This document shows positions 8,246 to 17,619 of a stretch of 64,000 nucleotides of DNA, piece by piece. Made by a program: the position numbers and the translations under genes. The stretch is taken from positions 1 through 64,000 of the forward strand of contig JADBKP010000001.1 in assembly GCA_014896315.1 (NCBI GenBank). Direction: 5' to 3'. The notes under the pieces were generated by a model, which did not search any database, was not told the DNA's origin, and was given only the letters and a program-made list of their open reading frames with translations. The DNA is from Limnochordales bacterium (GTDB taxonomy: Bacteria; Bacillota; Limnochordia; Limnochordales; DUMU01). How positions within the stretch are numbered: the first letter of the stretch is position 1; each line of letters begins with the position of its first letter.

Positions 8246-8725
8246 ATGACTCTATCGATTGGCTCCCCGGCCCCCGCGGTATGCGGCCTCACCCAGGACG
8301 AGACCGAGTTCGATCTCTCCTCGCTGCGGGGTGAGTGGGTCGTACTGTACTTTTACCCGCGCGACAACACCCCCGGCTGCACCCGGGAAGCTCAGGATTT
8401 TAACCGGCATCTGCAGGAGTTTGCCGCCCTGGGCGCCCGGGTAGTAGGCGTGAGCGCGGACACTCCCAAAAGCCACCGGCGTTTTGCAGAGAAATACCAG
8501 CTTGCCTTCCCTCTCCTCTCCGACCAGGAGAAGCAGATCATCAGCAGCTTTGGCGTGCTTAACGAAAAGGGCAGCGGCGCCCGGCGCAGCACCTTCATCC
8601 TCGACCCTGAAGGCAAGATCCGGTACATCTTTCCCAGGGTCACCGTGGAGGGGCACGCAGAGGAGGTGCTGGCCAAACTGAGAGAGCTGCAACAGATGGA
8701 GCAATCCGGCCCGGAGAGAGCCTGA
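8246..8725 (+). CDS. bcp: Thioredoxin-dependent peroxiredoxin (Bcp/PrxQ)
   Basis: A 159-residue peroxidase that reduces hydrogen peroxide and organic hydroperoxides in the cytoplasm. The Prx signature DNTPGCTREAQ places the peroxidatic Cys at 45. The resolving Cys five residues on, found in typical PrxQ proteins, is replaced by Gln50; the only other Cys is Cys13. The enzyme may therefore act as a 1-Cys type or use an unusual resolving partner. AGAAAGGCGG precedes the ATG. It is separated from its neighbours on both sides and is probably monocistronic. Confidence 0.93.
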   Translation: MTLSIGSPAPAVCGLTQDETEFDLSSLRGEWVVLYFYPRDNTPGCTREAQDFNRHLQEFAALGARVVGVSADTPKSHRRFAEKYQLAFPLLSDQEKQIISSFGVLNEKGSGARRSTFILDPEGKIRYIFPRVTVEGHAEEVLAKLRELQQMEQSGPERA

Positions 8726-8726
8726 T

Positions 8727-10415
8727 TCACTCTGCAGGTATTACCGGCAAGATAAGGCATGAGGGGTGCAGCCGGTCGTGATAGACGGTCTGGGAGGCAA
8801 CTACCATGCGCGTCTCCCGGGCCAGGTCACCGCCGGTGTTTAAGTTCCGGTCGTACTTGGGAAAGGCGCTGGACGATATCTCGAGGCGTATGCGGTGACC
8901 TCTACGGAAAACCTGGGACGTGTTCCACAGGTCGATCTCAAACCGGTATATCTTGCCCGGCTTGAGCAATACCTGGCGATCCATACCCTCGCGAAAGCGG
9001 GCCCGAACTATGCCGTCGCAAAGCCGCTGGGCATAACCGTTGGGCCAGACATCGAGCAGCTTGGCCGTAAAGTCGGTATCCAGGGCCGAAGAGGAAGCGT
9101 AAAGCACGACCGTGACCGGCCCGGTTACCTCCATCTCTTCCTCCAGGGGCGGGCTTGTATAGACCAGAACGTCGTCGCGGCGCTCGATCGCCGCATAGTC
9201 GTCCGGGCCCCCGATCTGGTGAGATGTCGGTTCGGTGATGAAGGGTACCGGGTTGGCCGGATCGTACTCGTAACAGTCCGGCGGCTCTTCAGCCGGTGGC
9301 TCCGGGCAGAGCCAGCCATCACCGAAGCGGCTGTTGGCCCGGCCGCCGCTGTGCAGGTAAAGCCGGGTCCAGACGGTGCGGGCGAGCGGCCACTCCCACT
9401 CATCCCGCCAGCAGTTGGCACCCATGACGAAGATCCGCACGGGCGGTTCATTCATGATACCCGTATCGATACCTTTGAGCCAGAAGTCAAACCAGCGCAG
9501 CTCGTAGCCGAGCAGGTCAATCACCGCTTCCCGGCCGAAGTCGACTGCCCCAAGGCGCGTCGTCTGGTTGATCTGATGCGGCCAGGGCCCCATGAGCAGC
9601 TTTTGTGCGGCACGGGTGGCGGCCGAGCGGCCCGAGCGCACCATGCCCATGAAGTTTTTGGGCGTGCCCACCTGTTGATCGTCGTACCAGCCCGAGATAT
9701 GCAGCACAGGCACATCCACCTCGTGATACCGATTCTGGTAGCAGATCGGCCACCAGTACTCATCAAGGGTCGGGTGCTGGAGCGCCTCCCGCCAGTCGGG
9801 TAGCGGTCGTCCCAGGGCTTCGTCCATGGTCAGGAGGGGAAGATGCTCGTAAACCTTTGCCCAGTTGACGACTTCCACATTCTGAACTACCCGCCCGCTC
9901 ACCAGATGCCGCCAGCACAGATGCATCGGCGATTCGGTGCCGGTCGGCGCCTCCACGAACGGATCGGAGGGAGTGACCGACACTATCATCGCTTTGAGGT
10001 GCGGCGGCCGCAGAACCGCCGTCAGCCACTGAATGCGGGCCAGGTAGGAGCTGCCCATGGTGCCGACATTGCCATCGCACCAATCCTGGCGGGCGCACCA
10101 CTCCACTGCGTCGTAACCGTCCACCCCATCGTTCCGGTACGGGACGAAAGTGCCGTCCGAGTCCCCCCTCCCCCGGACGTCCATCCAGACCACCACATAG
10201 CCGCGGGAGGCAAAGTACGCTCCCAGTTCAAAACACTCTCTTGCTGTCTTCTGGTAAGGAGTTCGCAGGAGTATGGCAGGGTAGCGCCCCGCATGGGCCG
10301 GCCGGTGCAGGTCGGCCGAGAGAGTGATCCCGTCTCGCATCGGGACCCTCACATTGAAATCGACCCGCACTTCGTACACCGGCTGTGAAGAGTATGGGGA
10401 ACTCCATGCTACCAT
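8727..10415 (-). CDS. CocE/NonD-family hydrolase (X-Pro dipeptidyl peptidase type)
   Basis: A 562-residue serine hydrolase of the CocE/S15 family, which cleaves esters or acyl peptides. The N-terminal alpha/beta hydrolase domain holds the nucleophile elbow GTMGSSYLA around residue 123, with WMDVRGRGDSDG preceding it. The family's C-terminal jelly-roll domain begins near residue 330 and ends with RGHRIRLEISSSAFPKYDRN, as is typical. The frame stays open to 10772, but ATG 10415 has AAAGGGGG 7 bases upstream and begins the conserved region. No signal peptide is visible, so it should be cytoplasmic. The substrate is unknown. Confidence 0.9.
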   Translation of the reverse strand: MVAWSSPYSSQPVYEVRVDFNVRVPMRDGITLSADLHRPAHAGRYPAILLRTPYQKTARECFELGAYFASRGYVVVWMDVRGRGDSDGTFVPYRNDGVDGYDAVEWCARQDWCDGNVGTMGSSYLARIQWLTAVLRPPHLKAMIVSVTPSDPFVEAPTGTESPMHLCWRHLVSGRVVQNVEVVNWAKVYEHLPLLTMDEALGRPLPDWREALQHPTLDEYWWPICYQNRYHEVDVPVLHISGWYDDQQVGTPKNFMGMVRSGRSAATRAAQKLLMGPWPHQINQTTRLGAVDFGREAVIDLLGYELRWFDFWLKGIDTGIMNEPPVRIFVMGANCWRDEWEWPLARTVWTRLYLHSGGRANSRFGDGWLCPEPPAEEPPDCYEYDPANPVPFITEPTSHQIGGPDDYAAIERRDDVLVYTSPPLEEEMEVTGPVTVVLYASSSALDTDFTAKLLDVWPNGYAQRLCDGIVRARFREGMDRQVLLKPGKIYRFEIDLWNTSQVFRRGHRIRLEISSSAFPKYDRNLNTGGDLARETRMVVASQTVYHDRLHPSCLILPVIPAE

Positions 10416-10672
10416 CGGCCTGCCCCCTTTACGGGTGAACGGTATTCGCCCAAGACCCCCGCATACCTGCCGCCCGCCGTTGTGGCCCACCCGACCGTCG
10501 CGGCCGCCATCCCACGGTCTGCAGGCGACCGACTGCCGCCTTCTGGAAAAGCAGGAACTACCCATGCAACGAAGAAGGTTAGGGTTGGCCGGTTGAAGTT
10601 GGTCTCCTGCTTTAGTTCTGGTTCTGCCGAAACCCACAAATCCACAACTGTGCGGAGGGATGTCTGGTGACC

Positions 10673-10917
10673 ATGAGTACCCGTATCCGTACAGGTAAGG
10701 TAACACAGATTCTCCTGCTACTTGTCGGTGCACTCCTGATCCTGGCAGGGGTTGCCCGGGCAGCCGAGCCACCGGCTTGATGCAGGTCTACCTCAACGAC
10801 CAGCTGGTCAGGGAATGGACCGATCCCGAGCCGATCCGCTCCGGCCAGTATGTCGCTTTGCGGACCAATTCTACCCAGGCCGGGTTCTCATATCTGCGCA
10901 TCCTGGCGGAGGAGTAG
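10673..10917 (+). pseudogene. Remnant of a secreted beta-sandwich protein
   Basis: ATG 10673 opens a clear signal peptide (a VTQILLLLVGALLILAGVARA-like core) that stops at TGA 10778-10780. In another frame, 10780-10917 encodes a 45-residue tail: QVYLNDQLVREW, then SGQYVALRTNSTQAGFSYL. That tail matches the final strands of concanavalin-like sugar-binding or hydrolase domains. The middle of the gene is missing, so this looks like a secreted protein that lost its core by deletion. It lies 2 bases upstream of the glycosyltransferase, whose ribosome binding site falls inside the remnant. Confidence 0.5.
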
Positions 10918-10919
10918 AA

Positions 10920-12230
10920 GTGCCGCCGATCCCTGCCGTCGCCGGTCCGCGCTGCTATGACCGGCCTCTCCGGCGAGTACTGATGGTATTGCCCTACGCC
11001 AACTGGGCAGGCACGGAAAGGCACGTCCTGACCCTGGGCAGCGAGCTCTCGGCGCGAGGCTGGGATGTCACCGTGCTCAGCCCGCCGGGACCGGCGACGC
11101 AGTGGTGGCGCGATGCAAACTTGAAGGTGGAAACCTTCGCACCGCAAGCCGAAGGGATCCGCCGCATGGTCTCCTCCTTACGCCAGCGGGCCAACGCCTG
11201 GGTAACACGGGGCAGGGACGGAGGGGGCGCGCCGGTAAAGGCCGGAATCGTCCACGTGCATGGTGCGCCCGAACTGCTCTTCCTGCTGCGCCACTTGCGG
11301 CCGACCACCGGTATGGTTTTCACCAGCCACGGGTTTGTCGGTCATAACGTAGGGTGGGACTACTGGTGGGCGGCTCTGGCGGGTCGCCGCTGGGCGGATG
11401 CGGTTGTGGCCGTTTCCGAGACGGAGGCCACCCGGCTGCTACAGCATGGGTTGCCTCCGTCACGTCTCAAGGTTATCCGCAACGGGATCGCAATACCTCC
11501 TCCCCGATGTACCCGGCCACGGGTCAGCGCGGCGGACAGCTGTTGCGACCGTAGCGTTGAGCCAGGATACGGTCCGGCCGTCTGGTCCGTAGGATTCGTC
11601 GGTAGGCTCACGCCCGAGAAAGGGCTCGAGTACTTGCTCCAGGCCCTTCCCCTGGCCCTTGCCAGGCTGCGGGCCGAACAGAAGCGGCCGGCGCCGAAGG
11701 CAGGAGTAGAAGGGGAAGCAAAGGCGAAGGCAGAGGCACAGGCAGAGGGAGAGGCCGTTATTCCCCGCATCAAGCTCTGGGTCCTGGGTGATGGCCCGGA
11801 AAGAAGAAGGCTTCACGAGCTCGCCCGCCGGCTGACAGAGGCCGAGCCGGGGCTGGAGGTGGAGTTCGTGGGAGCGGTGGCCGATGTGGCTTCCTGGTGG
11901 CAACGGTTTGATATCTTTGTCCTGCCCTCGCTCGACGAGTCCTTTGGCCTCGTGGTGGCCGAAGCCATGGCATCCGGTCTCCCGGTGATCGCCAGCCGCC
12001 TGCCGGCCACGGCCGAAACCATTCTCGATGGCCAAAGCGGCCTGCTTGTTCCTCCGGCCGACCCCGCCGCCCTGGCCTCGGCCCTGGTCCGGCTTATGAT
12101 CGATAGCGAGTTGAGGCAACGCCTGGCCGAGCAGGCTCAACGCTACGCTCGCGACAACCTGTCCGCGGCCTGCATGGCATCTCTGACGGAGAGGCTGTAC
12201 CTGCAGGTTCTGAGCCTTGACTTTGACTAG
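10920..12230 (+). CDS. Family 4 glycosyltransferase
   Basis: A 436-residue GT-B-fold sugar transferase. The N-terminal domain begins RRVLMVLPYANWAGTERHV, the usual first strand plus glycine loop. The C-terminal nucleotide-sugar domain has GFVGRLTPEKGLEYLL, LGDGPERRRL, and the EX7E element SLDESFGLVVAEAMASGLPV. Between these, about residues 285-315, is a low-complexity Ala/Glu/Lys-rich insertion encoded by GCA/GAG-rich repeats. GTG 10920 is chosen because GGAGGAG lies 5 bases upstream; earlier in-frame codons overlap the remnant gene. It probably acts in surface polysaccharide or glycolipid synthesis. Acceptor unknown. Confidence 0.88.
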   Translation: MPPIPAVAGPRCYDRPLRRVLMVLPYANWAGTERHVLTLGSELSARGWDVTVLSPPGPATQWWRDANLKVETFAPQAEGIRRMVSSLRQRANAWVTRGRDGGGAPVKAGIVHVHGAPELLFLLRHLRPTTGMVFTSHGFVGHNVGWDYWWAALAGRRWADAVVAVSETEATRLLQHGLPPSRLKVIRNGIAIPPPRCTRPRVSAADSCCDRSVEPGYGPAVWSVGFVGRLTPEKGLEYLLQALPLALARLRAEQKRPAPKAGVEGEAKAKAEAQAEGEAVIPRIKLWVLGDGPERRRLHELARRLTEAEPGLEVEFVGAVADVASWWQRFDIFVLPSLDESFGLVVAEAMASGLPVIASRLPATAETILDGQSGLLVPPADPAALASALVRLMIDSELRQRLAEQAQRYARDNLSAACMASLTERLYLQVLSLDFD

Positions 12231-12263
12231 ACCGATAAGCCATCTTCGGCAATGAAAGCCTCT

Positions 12264-12665
12264 CTACAGCCCGACCAGGCGATTCAGCTTGGCAGTGGCG
12301 ATCTCGATGTAGGCAGGATCGATCTCGATACCCAGGAAACGGCGACCGAGTTTGCGAGCGGCCAGCGCTGTCGAGCCCGTCCCCATGAACCCATCGAACA
12401 CCACATCGCCCGGATCGGAGGCGAGACTGACGATCCTCTCCATCAGGCGGAGCGGCAACTGGCAGGGGTGGACGTCCCGATCACGCCTGTGTCTGACGCG
12501 GTAAACATCATGCCAGATGTCGTCAAGCGCCGCTCTTGCCATCTCCGACTGCAGGCGGGACCCTTCAGTTGAACTCCTACCTGACAACCTGGCAGTGCGG
12601 AGCGCGGCAGCGCCCCCTGAGACGGAGACGGCTGGGTGGTGGCGCCGGAAAATCGGTGCCCACAC
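12264..12665 (-). pseudogene. C-terminal fragment of a second DNA methyltransferase
   Basis: About the last 85 residues match the end of beta-class N6-adenine/N4-cytosine methyltransferases: DIWHDVYRVRHRR, then HPCQLPLRLMERIV (motif X) and DVVFDGFMGTGSTALAARKL (motif I), then GIEIDPAYIEIA. The catalytic DPPY/SPPY motif and the target-recognition region, which should precede them, are absent; the sequence before is low-quality Arg/Ser-rich reading. The phenylalanine-glycine of motif I is intact (FMGTGST). It is a 5'-truncated remnant and is unlikely to be active. It converges on the glycosyltransferase gene. Confidence 0.65.
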
Positions 12666-12755
12666 GGTAGTGAATTGGGTTTAGAATGGAAGTTGGTAAC
12701 CAGTTGCAGTAACACCATGTTGGACCGGACCAACCACGGGAGGAGGTTATGCCGG

Positions 12756-13610
12756 GTGCTACCACGCAGGCCCCTGGGAAAAACAGGTGTGGAGCTTTCC
12801 GTCATCGGCATGGGCGGAATCGTCGTCATGAACGTACCGCAAGAAGAAGCTTACCGGGCTGTCGCTCTTGCCGTCGACCGCGGCGTCAATTACTTCGACG
12901 TCGCTCCCAGCTACGGCGATGCCGAGGAGCGGCTCGGCCCGGCCCTCGCCCCCTACCGCGACCAGGTCTTCCTGGCCTGCAAGACCGCTAAACGACGGGC
13001 CGCTGAAGCCCGTCGGGAACTTGAGGAATCGTTGCGGCGACTCAAGACCGATCACTTCGACCTCTATCAGCTGCACGCCATGACCACGGAAGAAGATTAC
13101 CAGATCGCTACCGGCCCGGGTGGGGCCCTTGAGGCCCTGGTCAAGGCCCGGGAAGAGGGGCTGGTTAGGTTTCTGGGCTTTTCCGCCCACTCCGTGTCGA
13201 CGGCCCTGAAGTTGATGGAGACCTTTGCCTTCGACACCATACTCTTTCCCATCAACTGGGTCCTCTTCTTCAACGAGAACTTCGGTCCGCAGGTGTTGGC
13301 CCGGGCCGGGGAGCTCGGCATGGGGCGGCTCGCCCTCAAGGCGATGGCCCGCTCGCTCTGGCCCGAGCATGGCGAACGCCGTTACGCCAAGCCCTGGTAT
13401 GAGCCGGTCGACGACCCGCAGCTTGCCTCTCTCGCTCTTCGGTTCACCCTGTCCCAACCCATCACCGCTGCCATCCCTCCCGGTGAACCGTCGCTCTTCT
13501 GGCTGGCGCTCGACATCGCCGAAAACTTCACCCCCCTGACCGCCGAGGAAGAGGCAATCTTGCGTGAGAAAGCTCGGGGAATCACCCCCATATTCCGCCT
13601 CTCAGATTGA
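12756..13610 (+). CDS. Aldo/keto reductase
   Basis: A 284-residue NAD(P)H-dependent oxidoreductase of the AKR superfamily. The catalytic tetrad is present: Asp48 and Tyr53 (NYFDVAPSYGDAEE), Lys76 (FLACKT) and His107 (LYQLHAM). The C-terminus is shorter than classical AKRs and belongs to the type with LRFTLSQPITAAIPPGEPS near residue 230. GTG 12756 follows GGAGGAGG with 8-9 bases spacing; an ATG at 12749 is out of frame and too close to that site. The substrate is unknown. Confidence 0.87.
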   Translation: MLPRRPLGKTGVELSVIGMGGIVVMNVPQEEAYRAVALAVDRGVNYFDVAPSYGDAEERLGPALAPYRDQVFLACKTAKRRAAEARRELEESLRRLKTDHFDLYQLHAMTTEEDYQIATGPGGALEALVKAREEGLVRFLGFSAHSVSTALKLMETFAFDTILFPINWVLFFNENFGPQVLARAGELGMGRLALKAMARSLWPEHGERRYAKPWYEPVDDPQLASLALRFTLSQPITAAIPPGEPSLFWLALDIAENFTPLTAEEEAILREKARGITPIFRLSD

Positions 13611-13675
13611 GCGTGGCCGATTCCGGGTTGGGCGGCCCGGTTGCTTGACCGTTTTGCATACACAAATGCACGTGT

Positions 13676-13777
13676 GGTGAACAATGCACCATGGCTTGCC
13701 CTCCGGATTGGTGAAAAATGCGCCATGGTCTGCGCTCCGAATTGGCAAAAAATGCGCCAACCAGCTCGAACCGAACC
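13676..13777 (+). repeat. Three imperfect 34-bp direct repeats
   Basis: Copies begin at 13676, 13710 and 13744 and share the core GGTGAAAAATGCGCCATGG. The first two copies match at most positions; the third diverges after about 18 bases. They fill the gap between two genes and are followed by a (CGAAC)4 run at 13767-13786. They are not palindromic and resemble neither CRISPR nor an insertion-sequence end that I know. Confidence 0.7.
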
Positions 13778-13860
13778 GAACCGAACTGAGCCGGGCAGGA
13801 GAAGCCTGCCTTATCGTCGTACTGTAGCCCAAACCCTTCCTAGGCAGGAGTGAGTCTGAA

Positions 13861-15438
13861 GTGCCTGGTTATCGCGCCGATATCATCGTTGCCGGCGGTG
13901 GCGTGGGCGGTTGTGCTGCGACGCTGGCAGCCGCCCGCCTGGGCAAGACTGTGATCATGACCGAGGAGACGGATTGGATTGGAGGGCAGCTCACCGCCCA
14001 GGCCGTTCCCCCCGATGAGAACCCCTGGATCGAGTCCTTCGGCTGCACCCAGCTTTACCGTTCCTTCCGCAACGGTGTGCGGGAGTACTACCGGCGGCAC
14101 TTCCCGCTGACACCCGAAGCCAGGGCCAGGGTCCACCTCAACCCGGGCAACGGCGGGGTCAGCCGACTCTGCCACGATCCGCGGGTGGCATTGGCCGTTC
14201 TTTACGAGATGCTCGCCCCGTACCTGGTCAGCGGACAGGTGACCGTGCTGCTGCGCCACAAGGTGGTCGCGGCGGAAACCGACGGTGATCGGGTCAAGTC
14301 GCTGACAGCCCGCAGCCTCGAAACCGGTAACGAAGTGACCCTGGAAGCCCCATACTTCCTGGACGCCACCGAGATGGGTGATCTCTTGCCGCTTGCCGGA
14401 GTTGAGTACGTCACCGGTGCCGAGTCACAGAAAGATACCGGTGAACCGCATGCCGTTTCCGGCCCGCCCCAGCCCCTCAACATGCAGGCGATCACCTACT
14501 GCTTCGCCATGGACTATCTCCCCGGCGAAGACCACACCATCGAGCGGCCCCGGGATTATGATTTCTGGCGCAACTATCAGGCACCTTTCTGGCCGGACAA
14601 ACAGCTCTCGTGGATAACCCCTCACCCCATCACGCTCGAGCCCCGCGGCAGCGCCCTCTTCCCGGAGGAAGCCCGGAAACTCAACGTGATGAGCCTGTGG
14701 TACTACCGCCGCATCCTCGACAAGAACAACTTCGCCCCCGGCTTCGCCAAAAGCGACATCACCCTGGTCAACTGGCCGCAAAACGATTACTGGCTTGGCC
14801 CTGTGTTCGAAGTGCCGGCCGAGGAAGCAGCCAAGCACCTGGAGGCGGCCAAGCAACTCAGCCTCTCTCTGCTCTACTGGCTACAGACCGAAGCGCCCCG
14901 GCCCGACGGCGGCACCGGCTACCCGGGCCTGCGCCTGCGCAAAGACGTGGTCGGGACGGAGGACGGACTGGCCAAGTATCCGTATATTCGGGAATCCCGG
15001 CGCATCAAGGCGGAGTTTACCGTTCTGGAACAGCACGTAGCTGCCGCCGTCCGCGGCGACAAAGGGGCGGAGAAGTTCCCCGACTCGGTAGGAATTGGGT
15101 ATTACCGCATTGACCTGCACCCTTCTACCGGCGGCAACAACTACATCGACGTGGGTGCGTGCCCTTTCCAGATCCCCCTGGGGGCACTCGTCCCCGTACG
15201 GGTCGAAAACCTGATCCCTGCCTGCAAGAACCTGGGAGTGACGCATATAACCAACGGCTGCTTCCGCCTGCATCCGGTAGAATGGAACGTCGGCGAAGCC
15301 GCCGGGTATCTGGCTGCCCACTGCCTGGAGCACAATCTCAAGCCCCGCCAGGTGCGCAACGACGAAAAACGGCTGAAGGATTTTCAGAACCTTCTTCGCA
15401 ACCTGGGTGTCGAGCTCGAGTGGCCGCGCATTCCGTGA
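13861..15438 (+). CDS. FAD-dependent oxidoreductase
   Basis: A 525-residue flavoprotein of the FAD_oxidored type. The ADP-binding beta-alpha-beta motif is at the N-terminus: [20 protein letters not shown], with GGGVGG at 12-17 and an acid (EE) ending the second strand. The C-terminal FAD-contacting segment is [20 protein letters not shown] near residue 445. The middle shows many aromatic residues, suggesting a carbohydrate or polyol substrate, as proposed for several members. GTG 13861 has GGCAGGAGTGAG upstream. No signal peptide is seen. Its role is unknown, though Gfo/Idh/MocA and HAD genes close by would suit sugar metabolism. Confidence 0.85.
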   Translation: MPGYRADIIVAGGGVGGCAATLAAARLGKTVIMTEETDWIGGQLTAQAVPPDENPWIESFGCTQLYRSFRNGVREYYRRHFPLTPEARARVHLNPGNGGVSRLCHDPRVALAVLYEMLAPYLVSGQVTVLLRHKVVAAETDGDRVKSLTARSLETGNEVTLEAPYFLDATEMGDLLPLAGVEYVTGAESQKDTGEPHAVSGPPQPLNMQAITYCFAMDYLPGEDHTIERPRDYDFWRNYQAPFWPDKQLSWITPHPITLEPRGSALFPEEARKLNVMSLWYYRRILDKNNFAPGFAKSDITLVNWPQNDYWLGPVFEVPAEEAAKHLEAAKQLSLSLLYWLQTEAPRPDGGTGYPGLRLRKDVVGTEDGLAKYPYIRESRRIKAEFTVLEQHVAAAVRGDKGAEKFPDSVGIGYYRIDLHPSTGGNNYIDVGACPFQIPLGALVPVRVENLIPACKNLGVTHITNGCFRLHPVEWNVGEAAGYLAAHCLEHNLKPRQVRNDEKRLKDFQNLLRNLGVELEWPRIP

Positions 15439-15447
15439 TCGAACAAC

Positions 15448-15485
15448 GGCGGATCGGAGCAGACGCAGTCTGCATACGATCCGCC
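15448..15485 (+). terminator. Nested hairpin after the oxidoreductase
   Basis: Outer arms GGCGGATCG / CGATCCGCC and inner arms GCAGAC / GTCTGC form one long stem 10 bases past the stop. There is no clear T-run after it, so the terminator role is likely but imperfect. The rest of 15486-15689 shows no gene. Confidence 0.45.
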
Positions 15486-15689
15486 ACCAACTCTTGCTAT
15501 CCCATCGGACCCCCTCCCGAGCCTTGGCGTGTCGCCGGCGTACCGCTTGCTTCCAGCAGGTTACCAGTGTGCCACTCTCCCGGTGCCCGGTGAACTGCTG
15601 CCGGTTGCCAAGGCGGGCACTGGCACGTTACTATGCAATCCAAGTGGATTCTTCAGTGCCAAGCATTTTCGACGAGGAGGACGGGCAGG

Positions 15690-16331
15690 TTGCCCCAATT
15701 GATTCGGGCGGTCTTGTTCGACATTGACGGTACCCTGTTGAACACGGAAGAGACGGCCATCTCCTCCCTGCAGCGGCTGCTTGGGGAGCTCCGGCAGCAG
15801 GAGTACACTTACGATGAACTGATCCCTTACTTCGGGTACACCAGCCTCGACACGTTACGGGCGCTGGGCATCCCGGAGGAACAGCTGGAAGAGGTGCTCC
15901 ACCGGTGGGAGGAGTATTACCGGCAGGCCGCCTCCCACACCAGGTTCTTCCCCGGTGCTGAGGAATTACTACAAGAATTGCGAAAGCGGGGGTTCCTCGT
16001 CGGGGTCGTCACGTCGAAAAACCGGGTCGAACTCGAATTCGAACTGGCCCGCTGGCCACAGATCGCCTCGCTGGATGTTCATGTCTCTGCCGACGACGTG
16101 GAGCGGCCCAAACCCGCTCCCGACCCGCTGCTGCTTGCCCTGCGAAAGCTTGGTGTTGCTCCCGCGGCCGCCATCTATGTGGGCGACACCCTCTACGACC
16201 AGGAGGCCGCCCGGGCCGCCGGCGTAGCTTTTGCCCTCGCCGGCTGGGGGGCGCGGGTACTTACCGGGCTCACCCCGGATCTCTGGCTGAGCCATCCCCA
16301 GGAACTCTTGCATTACCTGGTTGCCAGGTAG
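15690..16331 (+). CDS. HAD-superfamily phosphatase (phosphoglycolate/pyrophosphatase type)
   Basis: A 213-residue HAD hydrolase of subfamily IA. Motif I FDIDGTLLNTEE gives nucleophile Asp11 and Asp13. Motif II is VVTSKNRVE, motif III RPKPAPDPLLLAL supplies the Lys, and motif IV VGDTLYDQEAARAAG the metal-binding acids. The helical cap (residues about 18-90) is of the C1 type seen in PpaX and phosphoglycolate phosphatases. TTG 15690 is chosen because GAGGAGG lies 9 bases upstream and it begins directly before motif I. The substrate is uncertain. Confidence 0.85.
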   Translation: MPQLIRAVLFDIDGTLLNTEETAISSLQRLLGELRQQEYTYDELIPYFGYTSLDTLRALGIPEEQLEEVLHRWEEYYRQAASHTRFFPGAEELLQELRKRGFLVGVVTSKNRVELEFELARWPQIASLDVHVSADDVERPKPAPDPLLLALRKLGVAPAAAIYVGDTLYDQEAARAAGVAFALAGWGARVLTGLTPDLWLSHPQELLHYLVAR

Positions 16332-16341
16332 TCCATGGCCT

Positions 16342-16380
16342 GCAGACGGGGGTGCGGTCAGGTGCGGCATCCCCGTCTGC
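16342..16380. terminator. Shared hairpin between converging genes
   Basis: Perfect 10-bp arms GCAGACGGGG and CCCCGTCTGC flank a 19-base loop, midway between the ends of the HAD and Gfo/Idh/MocA genes. It could terminate both. No long T-tract on either side. Confidence 0.45.
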
Positions 16381-16420
16381 TGGTTGTCGGCCCGTTACCG
16401 CCCGGTTTCAGGGCAACCCA

Positions 16421-17491
16421 TCACTCCCATACCGGGACCGGCTTCTTCGCCTCTGCCGAACGGTAGATGGCGTCCAGGATCTGCACCACCATCGCCGCCT
16501 CTTCCGGTTTGACCAGCGGCTCCTTGCGGGTTCTCACACACTCTACAAAGTGGGCAATCTCCCGGTGATAGTTGGAGTCACCCCGAGGTTGGTTGAAGCT
16601 CTGGTCGACGAGCCGTCCCCGCTCCTCGGTGAAAATACGCAGTTGCCCATCGAGCAGCTCCGCCCCTGCCTTGGTTCCGGCCAGTATCGATCCGAAGGGG
16701 GACTCGCGGATGTTCAGGGCCCAGCTGCTCTCTACCGAGACAACCGCGCCGCTCTCAAAGGTAACGAACCCGAAACCAGCATCCTCGACCTGAAACTTTG
16801 CCGGATCCCACGGACCCCAGGCGTTATATCCCGGATGGTCGGCCAGCTTGCGAAAGGTTGCCCCCAGCGCCCAGACCGGCCGCCCAATCTCACCCATGAG
16901 CCAGAGCGTCAGGTCGAGCGCGTGAGTCCCGATATCGATCAGCGGTCCGCCTCCCTGGGCCTCTTTGTTCAAGAAGACGCCCCAGGTGGGTACACCCCGC
17001 CGCCGCAGGGCTAACGCTCGGGCGTAATAGACCTCTCCCAACGCCCCTTCCTCCACCATCTGCCGCAGCAGACGGGCATCATCACCAAAACGGTGCTGAT
17101 ACCCGATAGTTAGGATTCTGTTGTTGCGGCGAGCTGCCTCCACCATCGCCCAGGCCTCTGCCGGCTTTATGGCCATCGGCTTCTCGCAGATCACATCTTT
17201 TCCCGCATTCAACGCCGCAATCGTGATCTCTGCATGGGCTGCGTTGGGCGTACAGACACTGACCGCATCGATATCATCCCGCGCAATCAATTCCCTATAA
17301 TCTTCGTACGCTTTTGCTCCCGGTGCTCCGAATTCCTCGACTCCTTTTTTGGCTCTTTCCGGGATTATGTCGCAAAAAGCCACCAATTCCACATTAGAAA
17401 GCCGTTGATATCCCGGAATGTGGGCGCCCCGAGCGATTCCCCCAACACCGATGATCCCCACGCGCAGCTTTCGCTCCGTTACAGCAGCCAT
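16421..17491 (-). CDS. Gfo/Idh/MocA-family oxidoreductase
   Basis: A 356-residue NAD(P)-dependent sugar or cyclitol dehydrogenase. The N-terminal Rossmann motif is RVGIIGVGGIARGAHIPGY (GVGGIA at 15-20). The conserved CEKP at about 102-105 carries the catalytic-site Lys-Pro. The C-terminal half has the GGGPLIDIGTHALDLTLW segment, with the His and Asp expected for this family. CAGGAGG lies 9 bases before the ATG. It is isolated between convergent and same-strand genes. The substrate is unknown. Confidence 0.93.
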   Translation of the reverse strand: MAAVTERKLRVGIIGVGGIARGAHIPGYQRLSNVELVAFCDIIPERAKKGVEEFGAPGAKAYEDYRELIARDDIDAVSVCTPNAAHAEITIAALNAGKDVICEKPMAIKPAEAWAMVEAARRNNRILTIGYQHRFGDDARLLRQMVEEGALGEVYYARALALRRRGVPTWGVFLNKEAQGGGPLIDIGTHALDLTLWLMGEIGRPVWALGATFRKLADHPGYNAWGPWDPAKFQVEDAGFGFVTFESGAVVSVESSWALNIRESPFGSILAGTKAGAELLDGQLRIFTEERGRLVDQSFNQPRGDSNYHREIAHFVECVRTRKEPLVKPEEAAMVVQILDAIYRSAEAKKPVPVWE

Positions 17492-17619
17492 CGTCGCCAG
17501 CCTCCTGCGTCAAGAGCATAACGAACGCTCTCATATCTTTCGCTCCCAACCGATCATTTCCTACTGCTTCTGCGGCCGGCGGAGGGAGCAAGCCGCGCCT
17601 GCGGGACGCGGGACGGTGA

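Noticed and set aside
13676-13786. CRISPR array
   Set aside because: Repeats are contiguous at 34 bases with no spacers and diverge quickly; no cas genes are nearby.
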